A stretch of DNA of 64,000 nt, taken from Fontisubflavum oceani. GTDB taxonomy: Bacteria > Pseudomonadota > Alphaproteobacteria > Rhodobacterales > Rhodobacteraceae. Each line of letters opens with the position of its first letter. Within the stretch, counting starts at the first letter, position 1. Under the pieces are notes generated by a model. The model did no database searches and had not been told where the DNA came from. It saw nothing but the letters and a program-made list of their open reading frames with translations. A program made the translations under genes and the position numbers. The DNA is taken from positions 124,001-188,000 of the forward strand of contig NZ_CP129111.1 of assembly GCF_030407165.1 (NCBI RefSeq). Direction: 5' to 3'. Below, in pieces: positions 54,517 through 64,000 of the stretch.

Positions 54517-57387
54517 CTCTTATCCTTCAGCCCCGCGAGGGCTTGGGCAAAGGGATTGTCCGGGTCGATCCGGTCTTTCTTGCGATCCGGCCTGGCGGAG
54601 AAGCTTTGAGGTTTGTTGCCGCGTGGTTTGCCACCGGGCTTGCCCTGCGGTTTGCCCTTCTTACCACGCGGTTTGCCGCCACCATCATTTCGGCGCTGAC
54701 CCTGTTGGTTCGGGCGGCGACGCGGGGCCCAGGCAAAGGTGTAGAACACCTCCATCTCCGGTTCTGCATCCGCAACTTCCGCCTGAGCTGCTGCACTTTC
54801 CGGCGGTGTCTCCGTCGGTATCTCCTGCGGCGGCACGGACGGTGCCTCAGCGGGCGGCTCCACCGGCGTTTCCTGCGGTGTCGCGGGGGGCCCTCGCCGG
54901 GCGCATCGTCAGGCAGTTCGGCGGGGGTCGGATCGGGGGTATCGGCCCCCTCCGTCGCAGATGTTTCCGCAGCAGGCGTCTCTGTCACTGGTGCCGCTTT
55001 CACCTTCACCCGCTCTCCGCGATCGGCCTTATATCCAAGGCCCTGCATCAGATCCGCGAACTGTTCCAACGTCATGCCGGTGATCGACAACATATCCGCC
55101 GTCGCTTCAAACCCGCCGCGCGTATCTTGCTGACGCAGCATATCGGCAAGCCGCTCCAGCATGTCGATGCGGATCGCTCGAGCACCCGCTGCTCGATAGC
55201 CCGACATCGTATGATAGCCGTCGGGCACCCCCTCGGCATTCGGGATCGTCACCAGACCGGGCGGCGGGCTTTCCGGGAACTCAGCCAGACCCTCGGCCAA
55301 GCCCCAAAGCACCAGCCGCAACCGTGTTGGCGCGGGTTTCAGAAGCAGTTGTTGGAAAATCGTGAATTGGCCAAAGCGCACACCATGCTTGCGCAGAAGC
55401 GCCCGCGCGTCTTGATCCAGCGCTTTCACATCCTCAACGACATCGGCGCGGGGCAGGACACCAAGCGCCTCGACCATGCGGAAGGCAAAACCGCGCGGCA
55501 GCCCGGTGAGCGCCTCATCCTTTGACATCGCCAAAAGCGGTTCAAAAAGGGTCGCCACCTTGCGGTCGATGAAATGTTGCAGCCGGCGTTGGACCTTCTG
55601 CATCACCTCCGGCCCGGCCTCTTCATCAACAAAGGCCTCGGCGATAGGCTTCAACGCCTCAGGCCCGGCAACCAGTTTGCCCACGGCCTGGTCGCCCCAC
55701 ATCAGGCCCCCTGCTCGGTGTAGTCAAACTCGGTATCCGGCGCGTTATAGAACCGATCTGCGCGGAGATGGAATTCTGGCCGGAGCGCCGCCACCGCGGC
55801 CTGCTGCAACGTCTTGGCCTCATCCGCCGTTGCGGACGCATCCTGACGGAACCGGAATCCTTCGAGGCGGCCCACAAACTGGCCCTCTACCGTCACTTCA
55901 CCCTTGTCGTTCACCTCGGCCACAAGGCTCTCCTTCTGCTTCAACCGGCGCATCAGCACCGAGGTGCGCCGGTCGACAAATCTTTGCGTCAGCCGCTCGT
56001 GAAGCGCATCTGACAGGCGGTCTTCTACGGCACGCGTGGCGTCTCGCCAATGGGATTCATCATCGACCCAGCCATTCCGCTGCGCGACATAGGTCCATGT
56101 GCGGATATACGCCAATCGTTTAGACAACGTGTCAATATCGCCTTCGGTACGGTCGATACGTTTCACCTGTCGCGCAAGCCAGTCGTCCGGCACGCGGCCC
56201 AGATCGTGCAGATAGTCGAAAATCCCCGCCAGAAGGCTCGCATGTTCCGCGTGGCTGATCCCTCGAAAATCGGGAATACGGCAGACATCCCAAAGGAGTT
56301 TTACGTCCTGTGCACCGCTGATCCGTTCGGCCACATCCGCTTGCCCCGAGATAGCCTTTAGCGCCATCAGATCGTCGGCTTCGCGCGCCCGCGAAAGCCA
56401 CTCGTCTTGCGTGTGCTCCTGCAGCGACGCGATCAAGCGCGGGACAGTGCCAAACTCCAATCGCGCGTTCCGCCATTGCAGTTTCCGAACCGGCGCGAAG
56501 CGATGGTTGGTGATCGCCTCGATCACCTGATCATCCAGCGGCGCGGCCTCGCCCGTGACCCCGAAACTGCCGGGCTCGGTGTATCGCCCTGCGCGCCCGG
56601 CGATCTGTGCCAGTTCGTTGGAGGCAAGGTCGCGCATCTTACGCCCATCGAATTTGCGCAGACCCGAAAACGCCACATGGCGGATGTCGAGATTGAGCCC
56701 CATCCCGATGGCGTCGGTGGCCACCAACACATCCACATCGCCGTTTTGATAGAGCTCCACCTGCGCGTTCCGGGTCCGTGGGCTGAGCGCCCCCATCACC
56801 ACGGCGGCCCCGCCCTTCGTGCGCCGCAAAAGCTCGGCAATGGCGTAGACATTCTCGACCGAAAACCCAACGATCGCGGAGCGCGACACCATGCGGCTGA
56901 TCTTCTTCGAGCCGGTGTAGGTCAGCTCCGAAAACCGGTCACGCCGCATGAACTGGACGCCAGGCACCAGCGCCGCAATCGCACCGCGCATCGTGTCCGC
57001 ACCCAGAAACAGCGTCTCATGCAGGCCACGGGCATGGAGCAAACGGTCGGTGAAGACATGGCCCCGCTCGGGATCGGCGCAGAGTTGTATCTCGTCGACG
57101 GCCAGGAAATCTGTGCCGTTGCTCTGCGGCATCGCTTCAACGGTACAGACCCAGTATTGTGTGCGCGGCGGCACAATCCGCTCTTCGCCTGTGACCAGCG
57201 CCACGACCGAAGGGCCGCGCAGCGCGACAATCTTGTCATAGACCTCGCGCGCCAACAGGCGCAGCGGCAGACCGATGACACCGGTGCGATGCGCCAGCAT
57301 CCGCTCAATCGCGTAGTGGGTTTTCCCGGTATTGGTGGGGCCAAGGATGGCGGCAATCCGCCCCTGCCCCGACATGCTGCCTGTCAT
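54513..57387 (-). pseudogene. Suv3-like DEAD/DEAH-type RNA helicase with long C-terminal region, two frameshifts
   Basis: A superfamily 2 helicase resembling mitochondrial Suv3. Motif I is GPTNTGKT (16-23), motif II DEIQ, then LGADTMRGA, VLVATDAIGMGLNLDIRHVAF and QIAGRAGRYTEPGSFG. The first frame ends FDYTEQGA-stop at 55702, while the next frame continues MWGDQAVGKLVAGPEALKPIA; a C run of five at 55707-55711, one short of that needed, explains it. A second break at the G run 54885-54890 restores a low-complexity Pro/Glu tail ending in basic, Gly/Lys-rich RKKDRIDPDNPFAQALAGL. The full protein would be about 958 residues. It probably acts in RNA decay. The S4 gene overlaps its end. Confidence 0.87.
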
Positions 57388-57440
57388 TCTGCCTGACCGC
57401 CCGGCGAAGGGCAGCCCCTTTCGGCCCTTGTTCTGAAAAT

Positions 57441-58001
57441 CTAGAGGGTTTCGCCCTCAAGCATTCGGTTCAACCGATCCACCGCCTGATTTATGTCGGG
57501 ACGGTGCGGATGTATAGCTTGCGCGCTCTCAAAAGCCTCCAACGCGGCGTCGAATTCGCCCATTTCCTCCAACATCAGGCCCAAACCCGTCAACGCTCCG
57601 AAGTGGCGCGGATTGAGGGCCAGGACTTGCTGCACATCGGCAATTGAGGGTCCATACATGCCCATCCGGAAATAGGCTGTCGCGCGCGCATTCCAACCTT
57701 CGGCGAAATCCGGCGCATGATCCGTCAGTGCAGTCAGGTGATCAAGCGCCGCGTCCAGATCGCCCTCATCCAGCGCCTCGCGCCCCCGCATCAACAGGAA
57801 ATCCGCCGAGGCCGAGCCGGAGATTGACCAGCGTTGGTAAATCTCTTCCTCCACCAACTCCCAATTGCCCAAATCCGGGATTTGGAGCCGCTCAAACAAT
57901 TCTTCCAGGCGGTCGTTTTGCGCAAAGGCCAAGCCGGTTCCCGCCGACATGGTCAAAACTGCCGCAAGGAGAGTGTTGTGTATGATGACGAATGCTCTCA
58001 T
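57441..58001 (-). CDS. Exported tetratricopeptide repeat protein
   Basis: A 186-residue protein with a signal peptide (MRAFVIIHNTLLAAVLTMSAGTGLAFAQ, cleavage after AFA). The mature part begins RLEELFERLQIPDLGNWELVE and then holds about three TPR units: DFLLMRGREALDEGDLDAALDHL, EGWNARATAYFRMGMYGPSIADV and HFGALTGLGLMLEEMGEFDAALEAF. It is probably periplasmic and mediates protein contacts. No partner is evident. It is divergent from the SCP2-domain gene. Confidence 0.85.
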   Translation of the reverse strand: MRAFVIIHNTLLAAVLTMSAGTGLAFAQNDRLEELFERLQIPDLGNWELVEEEIYQRWSISGSASADFLLMRGREALDEGDLDAALDHLTALTDHAPDFAEGWNARATAYFRMGMYGPSIADVQQVLALNPRHFGALTGLGLMLEEMGEFDAALEAFESAQAIHPHRPDINQAVDRLNRMLEGETL

Positions 58002-58075
58002 TCTGCTTTTGACTGTAGCATTCTGACACGCAGGTTCCAGAACAAAGCCGCGTGATCGACGGGAAGGAGATTTTC

Positions 58076-58369
58076 ATGAGCGATGTGATTACCGGTGCCG
58101 TGGCGGCTCTAAGCGCGAAACTCGGCGATGGGTTCGACGGCAGCGCCATGTTTGTCATCGAAGGTGAAGGCGCGATTGTTGTCGACGGCTCGGGCGTACG
58201 CGCCGCCGAAGACGGGGCCGAAGCCGATGTGACGATGACCGCCGATGCCGACACGTTCCAAGAAATCCTCGCCGGGGACCTGAACCCGACCGCCGCCTTC
58301 ATGGGCGGGCGATTGAAGGTTGATGGCGATATGGGCGCGGCCATGCGCCTTGGCGGCGCGCTTGGCTGA
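58076..58369 (+). CDS. SCP2 sterol-binding domain-containing protein
   Basis: A 97-residue single-domain SCP2-like protein. FVIEGEGAIVVDGSGVR, DVTMTADADTFQEILAGDLNPTAAFMGGRLKVDGDMGAAMRL is the typical C-terminal half of the fold that forms the hydrophobic tunnel. These small bacterial proteins bind lipids or acyl-CoA. AAGGAG sits seven bases before the ATG at 58076. The alpha/beta hydrolase gene begins within 7 bases of its stop, so a lipid-related pair is plausible. Confidence 0.88.
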   Translation: MSDVITGAVAALSAKLGDGFDGSAMFVIEGEGAIVVDGSGVRAAEDGAEADVTMTADADTFQEILAGDLNPTAAFMGGRLKVDGDMGAAMRLGGALG

Positions 58370-58375
58370 CATGTG

Positions 58376-59335
58376 ATGTTGGCCGATCCTGTCGACACCG
58401 CGATAGAGCCCGCCCCCTATCTGGCCGATGTGGCCGATGGGCCGGATGAGGCCAGCGCATGGTGGGTCCGCGCAAAAGACGGCACGCGGATTCGGGTTGG
58501 TCATTGGCCCGGAGGCGACAAAGGCACGATCCTGATGTTCCCGGGCCGCACGGAGTATATCGAGAAATACGGACGGCTGGCGCGAGACATGGTCGCGCGC
58601 GGTTATGGTATGGTCGCGGTCGACTGGCGCGGCCAGGGCCTTGCCGACCGCCCTGCGCATCGCCGCGATATGGGCCATGTGGTCAGCTTCGATGAGTATC
58701 GCGAAGATGTGGCGGCCATGCGCCAAGTGCTGGATCAGATCGCGCCGCCGAAGCCGTGGTTTCTGATCGGTCACTCGATGGGCGGGGCAATTGGACTCAG
58801 GGCGTTGCATGACGGGTTGCCGATCACGCGCGCGGTGTTCACCGCACCGATGTGGGGCATTCAGATGTCGCCGTTTCTCCGCTCGATCTCTGGGATCGTG
58901 ATGGGGTTGAGCGGCCCGCTTGGCCTCGACACCAAATTCGCGCCTACGACAGGCCCTGCGGAGCCAATGGCGTTTGAAGACAACCCGCTGACCTCGGACC
59001 GGGACAATTTCGACTATATGTCACGACAAGTGGCAGAGCATCCGGATCTGGCGCTCGGCGGCCCTTCTATCCGATGGGTCAATGCCGCGCTGCGCGAGAG
59101 CAGCACCTTGCTCGCGATGCCCGCGCCTGACACACCGGCGCTGACGATCTTAGGAGAGTTGGAGCGGATCGTGGAACCAAGCGCCATCAAAGCTCGGATG
59201 GCGCATTGGCCTGGCGGACGGCTTGATTTGATCAAAGGGGCCGAGCATGAGGTGCTTATGGAGGCCCCGGCGATGCGCGATGGCATCCTTGATGCGATTG
59301 TGACCTGGTTCGAGGGCGACAGTTCGGCCGCTTAA
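58376..59335 (+). CDS. Alpha/beta hydrolase, lysophospholipase-like
   Basis: A 319-residue serine hydrolase. VAVDWRGQGLADRPAHRRDMGHV, FLIGHSMGGAIGLRAL (nucleophile Ser in GHSMG), and a late acid and His (VEPSAIKARMAHW, GAEHEVLMEAPAMRD) give a complete catalytic triad in the order seen in PldB-type monoglyceride lipase relatives. No signal peptide is seen. The start is ATG 58376, or the adjoining GTG at 58373. It follows the SCP2 gene directly and is convergent with lolD. Confidence 0.88.
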   Translation: MLADPVDTAIEPAPYLADVADGPDEASAWWVRAKDGTRIRVGHWPGGDKGTILMFPGRTEYIEKYGRLARDMVARGYGMVAVDWRGQGLADRPAHRRDMGHVVSFDEYREDVAAMRQVLDQIAPPKPWFLIGHSMGGAIGLRALHDGLPITRAVFTAPMWGIQMSPFLRSISGIVMGLSGPLGLDTKFAPTTGPAEPMAFEDNPLTSDRDNFDYMSRQVAEHPDLALGGPSIRWVNAALRESSTLLAMPAPDTPALTILGELERIVEPSAIKARMAHWPGGRLDLIKGAEHEVLMEAPAMRDGILDAIVTWFEGDSSAA

Positions 59336-59348
59336 CACGCGGCCGCGG

Positions 59349-60044
59349 TCAGACCGCCTCGGGCGCATCCACCAGAACGCCGCCGTCAAGCCGCAAGACG
59401 CGATCCATTCGCCCAGCCAGTTCCAGATTGTGGGTCGCGATCAGCGCGCCAAGCCCCCGTCCGCGCACCAGCCCCATCAAAGCATCGAACACGCGATCCG
59501 ACGTCGCTGGATCAAGGTTTCCGGTTGGCTCATCCGCCAAAAGCAAGGCAGGACGGTTCGCCAAAGCGCGGCAGAACGCAACGCGTTGTTGTTCGCCGCC
59601 CGACATCGCGGCGGGGCGATGGCTGGCGCGGTCTCCCACGCCGACACTTTCCAATAACTCTTGCGCATGCGCCTCGGCCTCGGCACGGGGCACCCCATGG
59701 GCCAGTTGCGGCAGCACGATATTCTCGGCGGCCGTGAATTCCGGCAGCAGATGGTGGAACTGATAGATAAACCCGATCTGCCCACGGCGCGCCGCGGTCC
59801 GCGCCCGATCAGACGCTTGGCCCTGATCCACACCCGCGATTTCGACCACGCCTGCATCCTGAGTATCGAGCAGACCGGCGATATGGAGAAGCGTCGACTT
59901 CCCAGCACCCGAAGGCGCGACCAGCGCGACAATCTCACCCGGCTGCACCTCTACCGACGCTCCGCGCAACACGCGGATTTCATTCGGCAATCCGTGATTG
60001 TAGCCCTTCTTGATCCCATCGAGGCGCAACACTGGCCTACTCAT
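59349..60044 (-). CDS. lolD: Lipoprotein-releasing system ATP-binding protein LolD
   Basis: A 231-residue ABC ATPase. It has Walker A APSGAGKST (44-52), the Q-loop GFIYQFHHLLPEFTAAEN, the signature MSGGEQQRVAFCRAL and Walker B LLADEPTGNLDP; QFHHLLPEFTA is typical of LolD. It powers release of lipoproteins from the inner membrane to LolA. It overlaps the end of the lolC gene by 8 bases. Confidence 0.93.
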   Translation of the reverse strand: MSRPVLRLDGIKKGYNHGLPNEIRVLRGASVEVQPGEIVALVAPSGAGKSTLLHIAGLLDTQDAGVVEIAGVDQGQASDRARTAARRGQIGFIYQFHHLLPEFTAAENIVLPQLAHGVPRAEAEAHAQELLESVGVGDRASHRPAAMSGGEQQRVAFCRALANRPALLLADEPTGNLDPATSDRVFDALMGLVRGRGLGALIATHNLELAGRMDRVLRLDGGVLVDAPEAV

Positions 60045-61381
60045 AGCGCAGCGCCTCCACCGGGTTCATCCGCGCCGCGCGGCGGGCGGGGAAGATCGTC
60101 ACGACAAAGGACAGACCCAAAGACAGCGTGACCGCCGACATCACATCGGCCCATTCAAGCCGCGCGGGCAGTTGCGACAAAAGCCGAACCGACGGATCCC
60201 ATACACCGCCACCCGCGACCCAGTTCACAAAGCTGAAGATCGGGTCAATCCAGATCGCAAAGGCGCAGCCAAGCGCCACGCCCACAACCGTGCCCGCGAG
60301 CCCAATGGCGGAGCCGCAGATAAAGAACACCCGCAGGATCGAGCCTTCGCTCAGGCCCACAGTTCGCAGAATCCCAATATCGTGGCTCTTGTTTTTCACC
60401 AGCATGATCAGGCCGGAGACAATGTTCATCGTTGCGATCAAAACCAGGATCGAGAGGATGACGAACATGATGTTGTCTTCCATCTGCAAGGCTTGCAGAT
60501 ACGCTCCGGAACTGTCCTGCCAGGTGCGAACATAGGTGCCCTGCCCCGCCGCTTGGGACACCTCCCAAACCACCTCTTCGACGGCCTCGGGATCGCCGAC
60601 CGCCACGTCAATGCTATCGGCCACGCCATCGCGGCCAAAGAAGCTCTGCGCCTCGGCAAAGGGCATATAGATACGCACATTGTCGATGTCCCACCGGCCC
60701 ACCCGGAACACATAGACGACCTCATAACCCCCGATCCGGGCGGCGCGCCCCCACGGTCTGCGCGCCCGTGGGCGAGGTCAGGCGGATCGTATCGCCGATC
60801 CGCAGCCCCAAACGTCGCGCCACGCCCTCGCCAATTGCGACACCCTCGTTGAAACGCTGCAGATCACCAAAGGCGGCTTCCGGCTCGCGCACCAAAGGCA
60901 CCGTGGCCAGATCTTCGGCCGTGATCCCAATCACTTGGCCTAGCGTATTTTCGGCCCGCGCGCTGGCCATAACCTCGGCGCGAATGACGGCGGCGGCATG
61001 TTCGACACCGGCCACCGCGCGGACCGCGTCGGCCACCGCTTGCGGCGCTTCAATTGTGCGTGTGGTGGCCGCGCGCCCGGCCAAGGCCGCCGCGACATCC
61101 GGGTTCGCGTCGATCAGAGCGCGTTCTTCTTCGGTATAGTCGAACCGCTCCAACCCAAGAACAGAGATATGCGGGTTCGCGCCAACAATCGTCGCGACAA
61201 ATTCATGGCGGAAGCCCGAGCGGACGGCCAAGGTCGCAATCAACGCCATAACCGCCAAAGCTATGCCGATAAAGCTGATCCAGGTCATCACGCTGACCCC
61301 ACCCTCGGCGCGGCGGGCGCGCAGATAGCGCCAAGCGATCATAAACTCAAAGCCCGAGAACGGTTTGGTCCGGCCAGACAT
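60037..61381 (-). pseudogene. lolC: Lipoprotein-releasing system permease LolC/LolE-like, frameshifted near 60750
   Basis: The membrane subunit of the Lol transporter. The N-terminal part has FEFMIAWRYLRARRAEGGVSVMTWISFIGIALAVMALIATLAVRSGFRHEF with the first helix and the start of the MacB-like periplasmic domain. It loses frame after LTSPTGAQTVG and stops at 60722. The adjacent frame continues FRVGRWDIDNVRIYMPFAEAQ, three further helices (VILSILVLIATMNIVSGLIMLVKNK) and ends in RRAARMNPVEALRYE. The shift needs one base less (or two more) around the C run 60748-60752. LolCDE is essential in Gram-negative bacteria, so a sequence error is much more likely than a real mutation. Confidence 0.88.
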
Positions 61382-61634
61382 CCGGCGCTCCTGCCCATTA
61401 TTGTTGCGCGCAAACTGGGTGCTTTAAGGCCAAGGGTCAAGCTTCGTTGATTCCAGCACCAATAACGCTTGCACCCACCCAACATGTCGCTTTTAATCTT
61501 TCATGTCGTTTTTTGACATCGAACCGTGGCGGTTAGACGGGCCGACAGATGCCTGCGCCCCGCCTTCACCCAGAATGCCTGGAGTTGACGACCAGGCCGG
61601 GCGCATGCCCGTTCGTCCAGGGAGACAAACACCT

Positions 61635-63269
61635 ATGACTCATTCCGCACGAAACGTGCATCCCGCAGCTATGGCCTATGCGCAGGAAGTCGCTGACGGC
61701 ACGATGGACCGCCGCGAGTTTTTGACCCGCGCGACCGCGCTTGGCGTATCGGCCAGCGTGGCCTATGGCCTGATCGGCTCGGCCAAACCTGCGCGCGCCG
61801 CCGGGCATATCCAACAAGGCGGAACGATCCGCATCCAGCAAGAAGTCCGGGCGATGAAAGATCCGCCCTCCTATGACTGGCCGCAGATCGCGAATTTCAG
61901 CCGTGGGTGGCTGGAATACCTGGTGGAATACAGCCGTGATGGCGTGTTCTCGGGCCGACTTCTGGAAAACTGGGAGGTCAATGAGGACGCGACACAATAC
62001 ACGTTGTACCTGCGTCAGGGTGTGATGTGGAACGATGGCACGCCGTTTACCTCGGACGATGTGGCCTACAACATCACCCGGTGGTGCGACCGCTCGATGG
62101 AAGGCAACGCGATGGCGTCGCGGATGGGCGCGCTCATCGACGAAGCGACCGGCGCGATTGCCGATGGCGTCTTGGAGGTCGTCGACGATCACACCGTGGT
62201 GCTGAATCTGGCACAGCCCGACATCACCATCATCCCGACCATGTCCGATTACCCCTCTGCCATCGTGCAGAACGGCTTCTCGGGCAGCCCGGTCGACAAC
62301 CCCGTCGGCACGGGCCCCTATCGGCCCGTCTCTTACGAGGTGGGTGTCGGCGCGGTGATGGAGAAGAACCCCGATCACACCTGGTGGGACGCCGATAATG
62401 GCGCGGCGCTGGACCGGATCGAATTTGTCGATCTCGGCACCGACCAATCGGCCCATTTGGCCGCGGCCGAGGCCGGCGAGATCGACATGCTCTATGAGAC
62501 TGTCGGCAATTTCGTCGATATTTTCGACTCGATCGGCTGGACCAAATCCGAAGCGCTCTCGGCCAACTCGCTGGTGCTCCGGACCAATCAGAACAACGCA
62601 CCTTATGACGATGTGCGGGTGCGCCGCGCCTTGGCGCTGGCCTGCGACAACAGTGTTCTGCTTGAAATCGGCTATGATGGGCGCGGGACTGTGGCGGAGA
62701 ACCACCATGTCTGCCCGATCCATCCCGAATATGCCGATATCGGACCGCCGGAATATAACCCGGAAGAAGCCCGTCGCCTGATGGAAGAGGCTGGTGTGCT
62801 CGACTTTGAGCATGAGCTGATCTCGATCGATGACAGTTGGCGGCGCCCCACCTCGGACGCACTGGCGGCGCAGCTTCGCGATGCCGGTTTGAACGTGACA
62901 CGGACCATCTATCCAGGGTCGACCTTCTGGAACGATTGGGCCGAGTACCCGTTCAGCTCCACCGATTGGGGCCACCGGCCCTTGGGCGTGCAGAACCTGA
63001 CGCTGGCCTATAAATCGGGCGAGCCCTGGAACGAAACCGGGTTCAACAACGAAGAGTTCGACACGCTTCTGGCCGAAGCTTCGGCAATTGCCGATGCCGA
63101 AGCCCGCAGCCAGGTGATGGCCCGGATTCAACAGATCATGCGCGATGAAGGGGTGATCATTCAGCCCTATTGGCGCTCGGTTTACCGGCACCATCGGGAG
63201 GACATCGTCGGCGCGGAAACGCACCCGATCTATGAGATCCACCTACATTACCTCGGCTTCGCAGCCTGA
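61635..63269 (+). CDS. ABC transporter solute-binding protein (family 5), Tat-exported
   Basis: A 544-residue periplasmic binding protein. The N-terminus holds a twin-arginine signal (DRREFLTRATALGVSAS, residues 25-41, cleavage near ARAA at about 55). Family 5 blocks are YTLYLRQGVMWNDGTPFTSDDVAYNITRW, NPVGTGPYRPVSYE and VRRALALACDNSVLLEIGYDGRG. The start at 61635 is used because the signal follows it; the longer open frame from 61503 adds unlikely sequence. No permease or ATPase follows before the window's RTX gene, so its transporter partners lie elsewhere. Its ligand is unknown. Confidence 0.9.
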   Translation: MTHSARNVHPAAMAYAQEVADGTMDRREFLTRATALGVSASVAYGLIGSAKPARAAGHIQQGGTIRIQQEVRAMKDPPSYDWPQIANFSRGWLEYLVEYSRDGVFSGRLLENWEVNEDATQYTLYLRQGVMWNDGTPFTSDDVAYNITRWCDRSMEGNAMASRMGALIDEATGAIADGVLEVVDDHTVVLNLAQPDITIIPTMSDYPSAIVQNGFSGSPVDNPVGTGPYRPVSYEVGVGAVMEKNPDHTWWDADNGAALDRIEFVDLGTDQSAHLAAAEAGEIDMLYETVGNFVDIFDSIGWTKSEALSANSLVLRTNQNNAPYDDVRVRRALALACDNSVLLEIGYDGRGTVAENHHVCPIHPEYADIGPPEYNPEEARRLMEEAGVLDFEHELISIDDSWRRPTSDALAAQLRDAGLNVTRTIYPGSTFWNDWAEYPFSSTDWGHRPLGVQNLTLAYKSGEPWNETGFNNEEFDTLLAEASAIADAEARSQVMARIQQIMRDEGVIIQPYWRSVYRHHREDIVGAETHPIYEIHLHYLGFAA

Positions 63270-63277
63270 TACAAAGA

Positions 63278-63302
63278 AGGGCGGCGCAGAATGCGCCGCC
63301 CT
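63278..63302 (+). terminator. Strong hairpin after the Tat-exported solute-binding protein gene
   Basis: AGGGCGGCGCA and TGCGCCGCCCT pair perfectly over 11 bases with a three-base loop, 9 bases after the stop. Only a short T/C stretch follows, so it may be a terminator or an mRNA-protecting hairpin. Confidence 0.6.
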
Positions 63303-63478
63303 CTCCGGGACCATCTGGCAATGGATGGCTGCTTAGACCCACCCCACCAAATGCCCTTCCAGAATCTGTTGTACGCACGTCATCAGCTTCACGAGGGATG
63401 GGTAGAACCCCCGTCACGTTGACAACAAATCCTGGGAACCGCCGCGCCTGCAAAACGGCGGATTTGATCTGATCTTGG

Positions 63479-64000
63479 TTAGAACAAGATCGTGTCCATC
63501 ACGAATTCGACGAACGCCTCCCCACGATCGGTATGGTCCTCGATCACGACGGATTGCGCGCCAGCGAGACGCATCTTGACGTCGCCATCCGCTGTCACTG
63601 TGACATTGGCCGCTTGCCAAGCATCCAGATCGGCATACGTCGTCAGGAAGCCAAAGTCCGATAGATCAATGGTGTCTTTGGCCGACCCAAAGACTTGCAG
63701 ATCGGTGATCGTATCGCGGGAAAAGCCACCGTCTTTGAAAATAAAGACATCTGCACCTGAGCCGCCAGTCAATTGGTTGACGCCCGATCCACCCTCAAGG
63801 CGGTCGGTCCCGTGGCCACCGTCCAGCGTGTCAGCGCCAGCACCGCCGCGGAGCACATCCGCACCGGAATCGCCGTTCAGAACGTCGCGCCCCGCATCGC
63901 CCGACAGATCGTCTGCGCCAGCGCCGCCATTCAGCACATCGCCACCGCCGCCACCAGACAAGACATCCTTGCCATTGCCGCCGAACAGAGCATCGACCCC
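63479..64000 (-). CDS. RTX calcium-binding protein, C-terminal part (partial)
   Basis: The last 173 residues are visible; the gene runs out of the window. At least six glycine-rich RTX nonapeptide units (pattern GGxGxDxL, for example GGAGADTLDGGHGTDRLEG) form a calcium beta-roll. They are followed by a typical non-repeat tail (GGSGADVFIFKDG, DTIDLSDFGF) ending in DTILF, the expected uncleaved type I secretion signal region. The protein is probably secreted through a TolC-linked ABC exporter. The N-terminal domain that would define its function is not in this window. Confidence 0.85.
   Translation of the reverse strand, partial: GVDALFGGNGKDVLSGGGGGDVLNGGAGADDLSGDAGRDVLNGDSGADVLRGGAGADTLDGGHGTDRLEGGSGVNQLTGGSGADVFIFKDGGFSRDTITDLQVFGSAKDTIDLSDFGFLTTYADLDAWQAANVTVTADGDVKMRLAGAQSVVIEDHTDRGEAFVEFVMDTILF

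Noticed and set aside
63750..64000. Short tandem repeats that could be taken for a CRISPR or DNA repeat array
   Set aside because: They encode glycine/aspartate-rich RTX nonapeptides in one frame. Units vary in sequence and there are no spacers.

Overview
The window looks like chromosomal DNA from an alphaproteobacterium of the Rhodobacteraceae (Roseobacter/Rhodobacter) type. It is GC-rich, and the gene content is typical of that group: a proton-pumping pntA/pntB transhydrogenase, a CarD-type RNA polymerase regulator, a Suv3-like helicase followed by an S4-domain protein and a seven-iron ferredoxin, DUF3422 and DUF1178 proteins, an Irr-box-like site beside dps, and peptide and organic-acid catabolic operons. 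I see no rRNA, tRNA, insertion sequence, prophage or CRISPR array.

Layout. 1-6.3 kb: a catabolic block made of a minus-strand operon (nitronate monooxygenase-like flavoenzyme, acyl-CoA dehydrogenase, dienoyl-CoA-reductase-like SDR), a divergent IclR regulator, then an acyl-CoA ligase and a BASS-type transporter. Together these fit uptake, CoA activation and oxidation of an organic acid. 6.4-14.9 kb: housekeeping and accessory genes (DUF2461, a two-module glycosyltransferase, SDR/DUF1178, Nudix, histone-deacetylase-like amidohydrolase, HemP, DUF1289, Dps, two small unknowns). 14.9-18 kb: pntA-pntB. 18.2-24.7 kb: SDR, GNAT, DUF3422, a lipoprotein, moaA, and a TetR-controlled peroxiredoxin/NTF2-like operon. 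24.7-36.1 kb: the most striking metabolic island, with four M20-type amidohydrolases transcribed away from a complete Opp-type ABC importer that carries a LysE exporter in its middle. 36-41.4 kb: a YiiX-like hydrolase, an isoquinoline-1-oxidoreductase-like molybdoenzyme, and a head-to-head pair of site-2-protease-like membrane proteins, one with an intact active site and one without. 41.5-52.7 kb: xseA, purD, bestrophin, a lyxose-isomerase-like protein, cobO, hppD with an Lrp regulator, a Kef-type antiporter, cobT/cobS and a lipoprotein. 52.9-64 kb: carD, fdxA, S4 protein, Suv3-like helicase, TPR protein, SCP2 protein, alpha/beta hydrolase, lolD/lolC, a Tat-exported solute-binding protein, and the end of an RTX protein.

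Sequence quality matters here. Eight genes (glycosyltransferase, pntB, pntA, argE-like, oppD-like, iorB-like, helicase, lolC) are broken by eleven single-base frameshifts. Most of these are one missing base, usually inside a G/C run of four to seven, and several lie in genes that should be needed or well conserved. I read most of them as sequencing or assembly errors, list each locus as one frameshifted gene, and give the position of each break so it can be checked.
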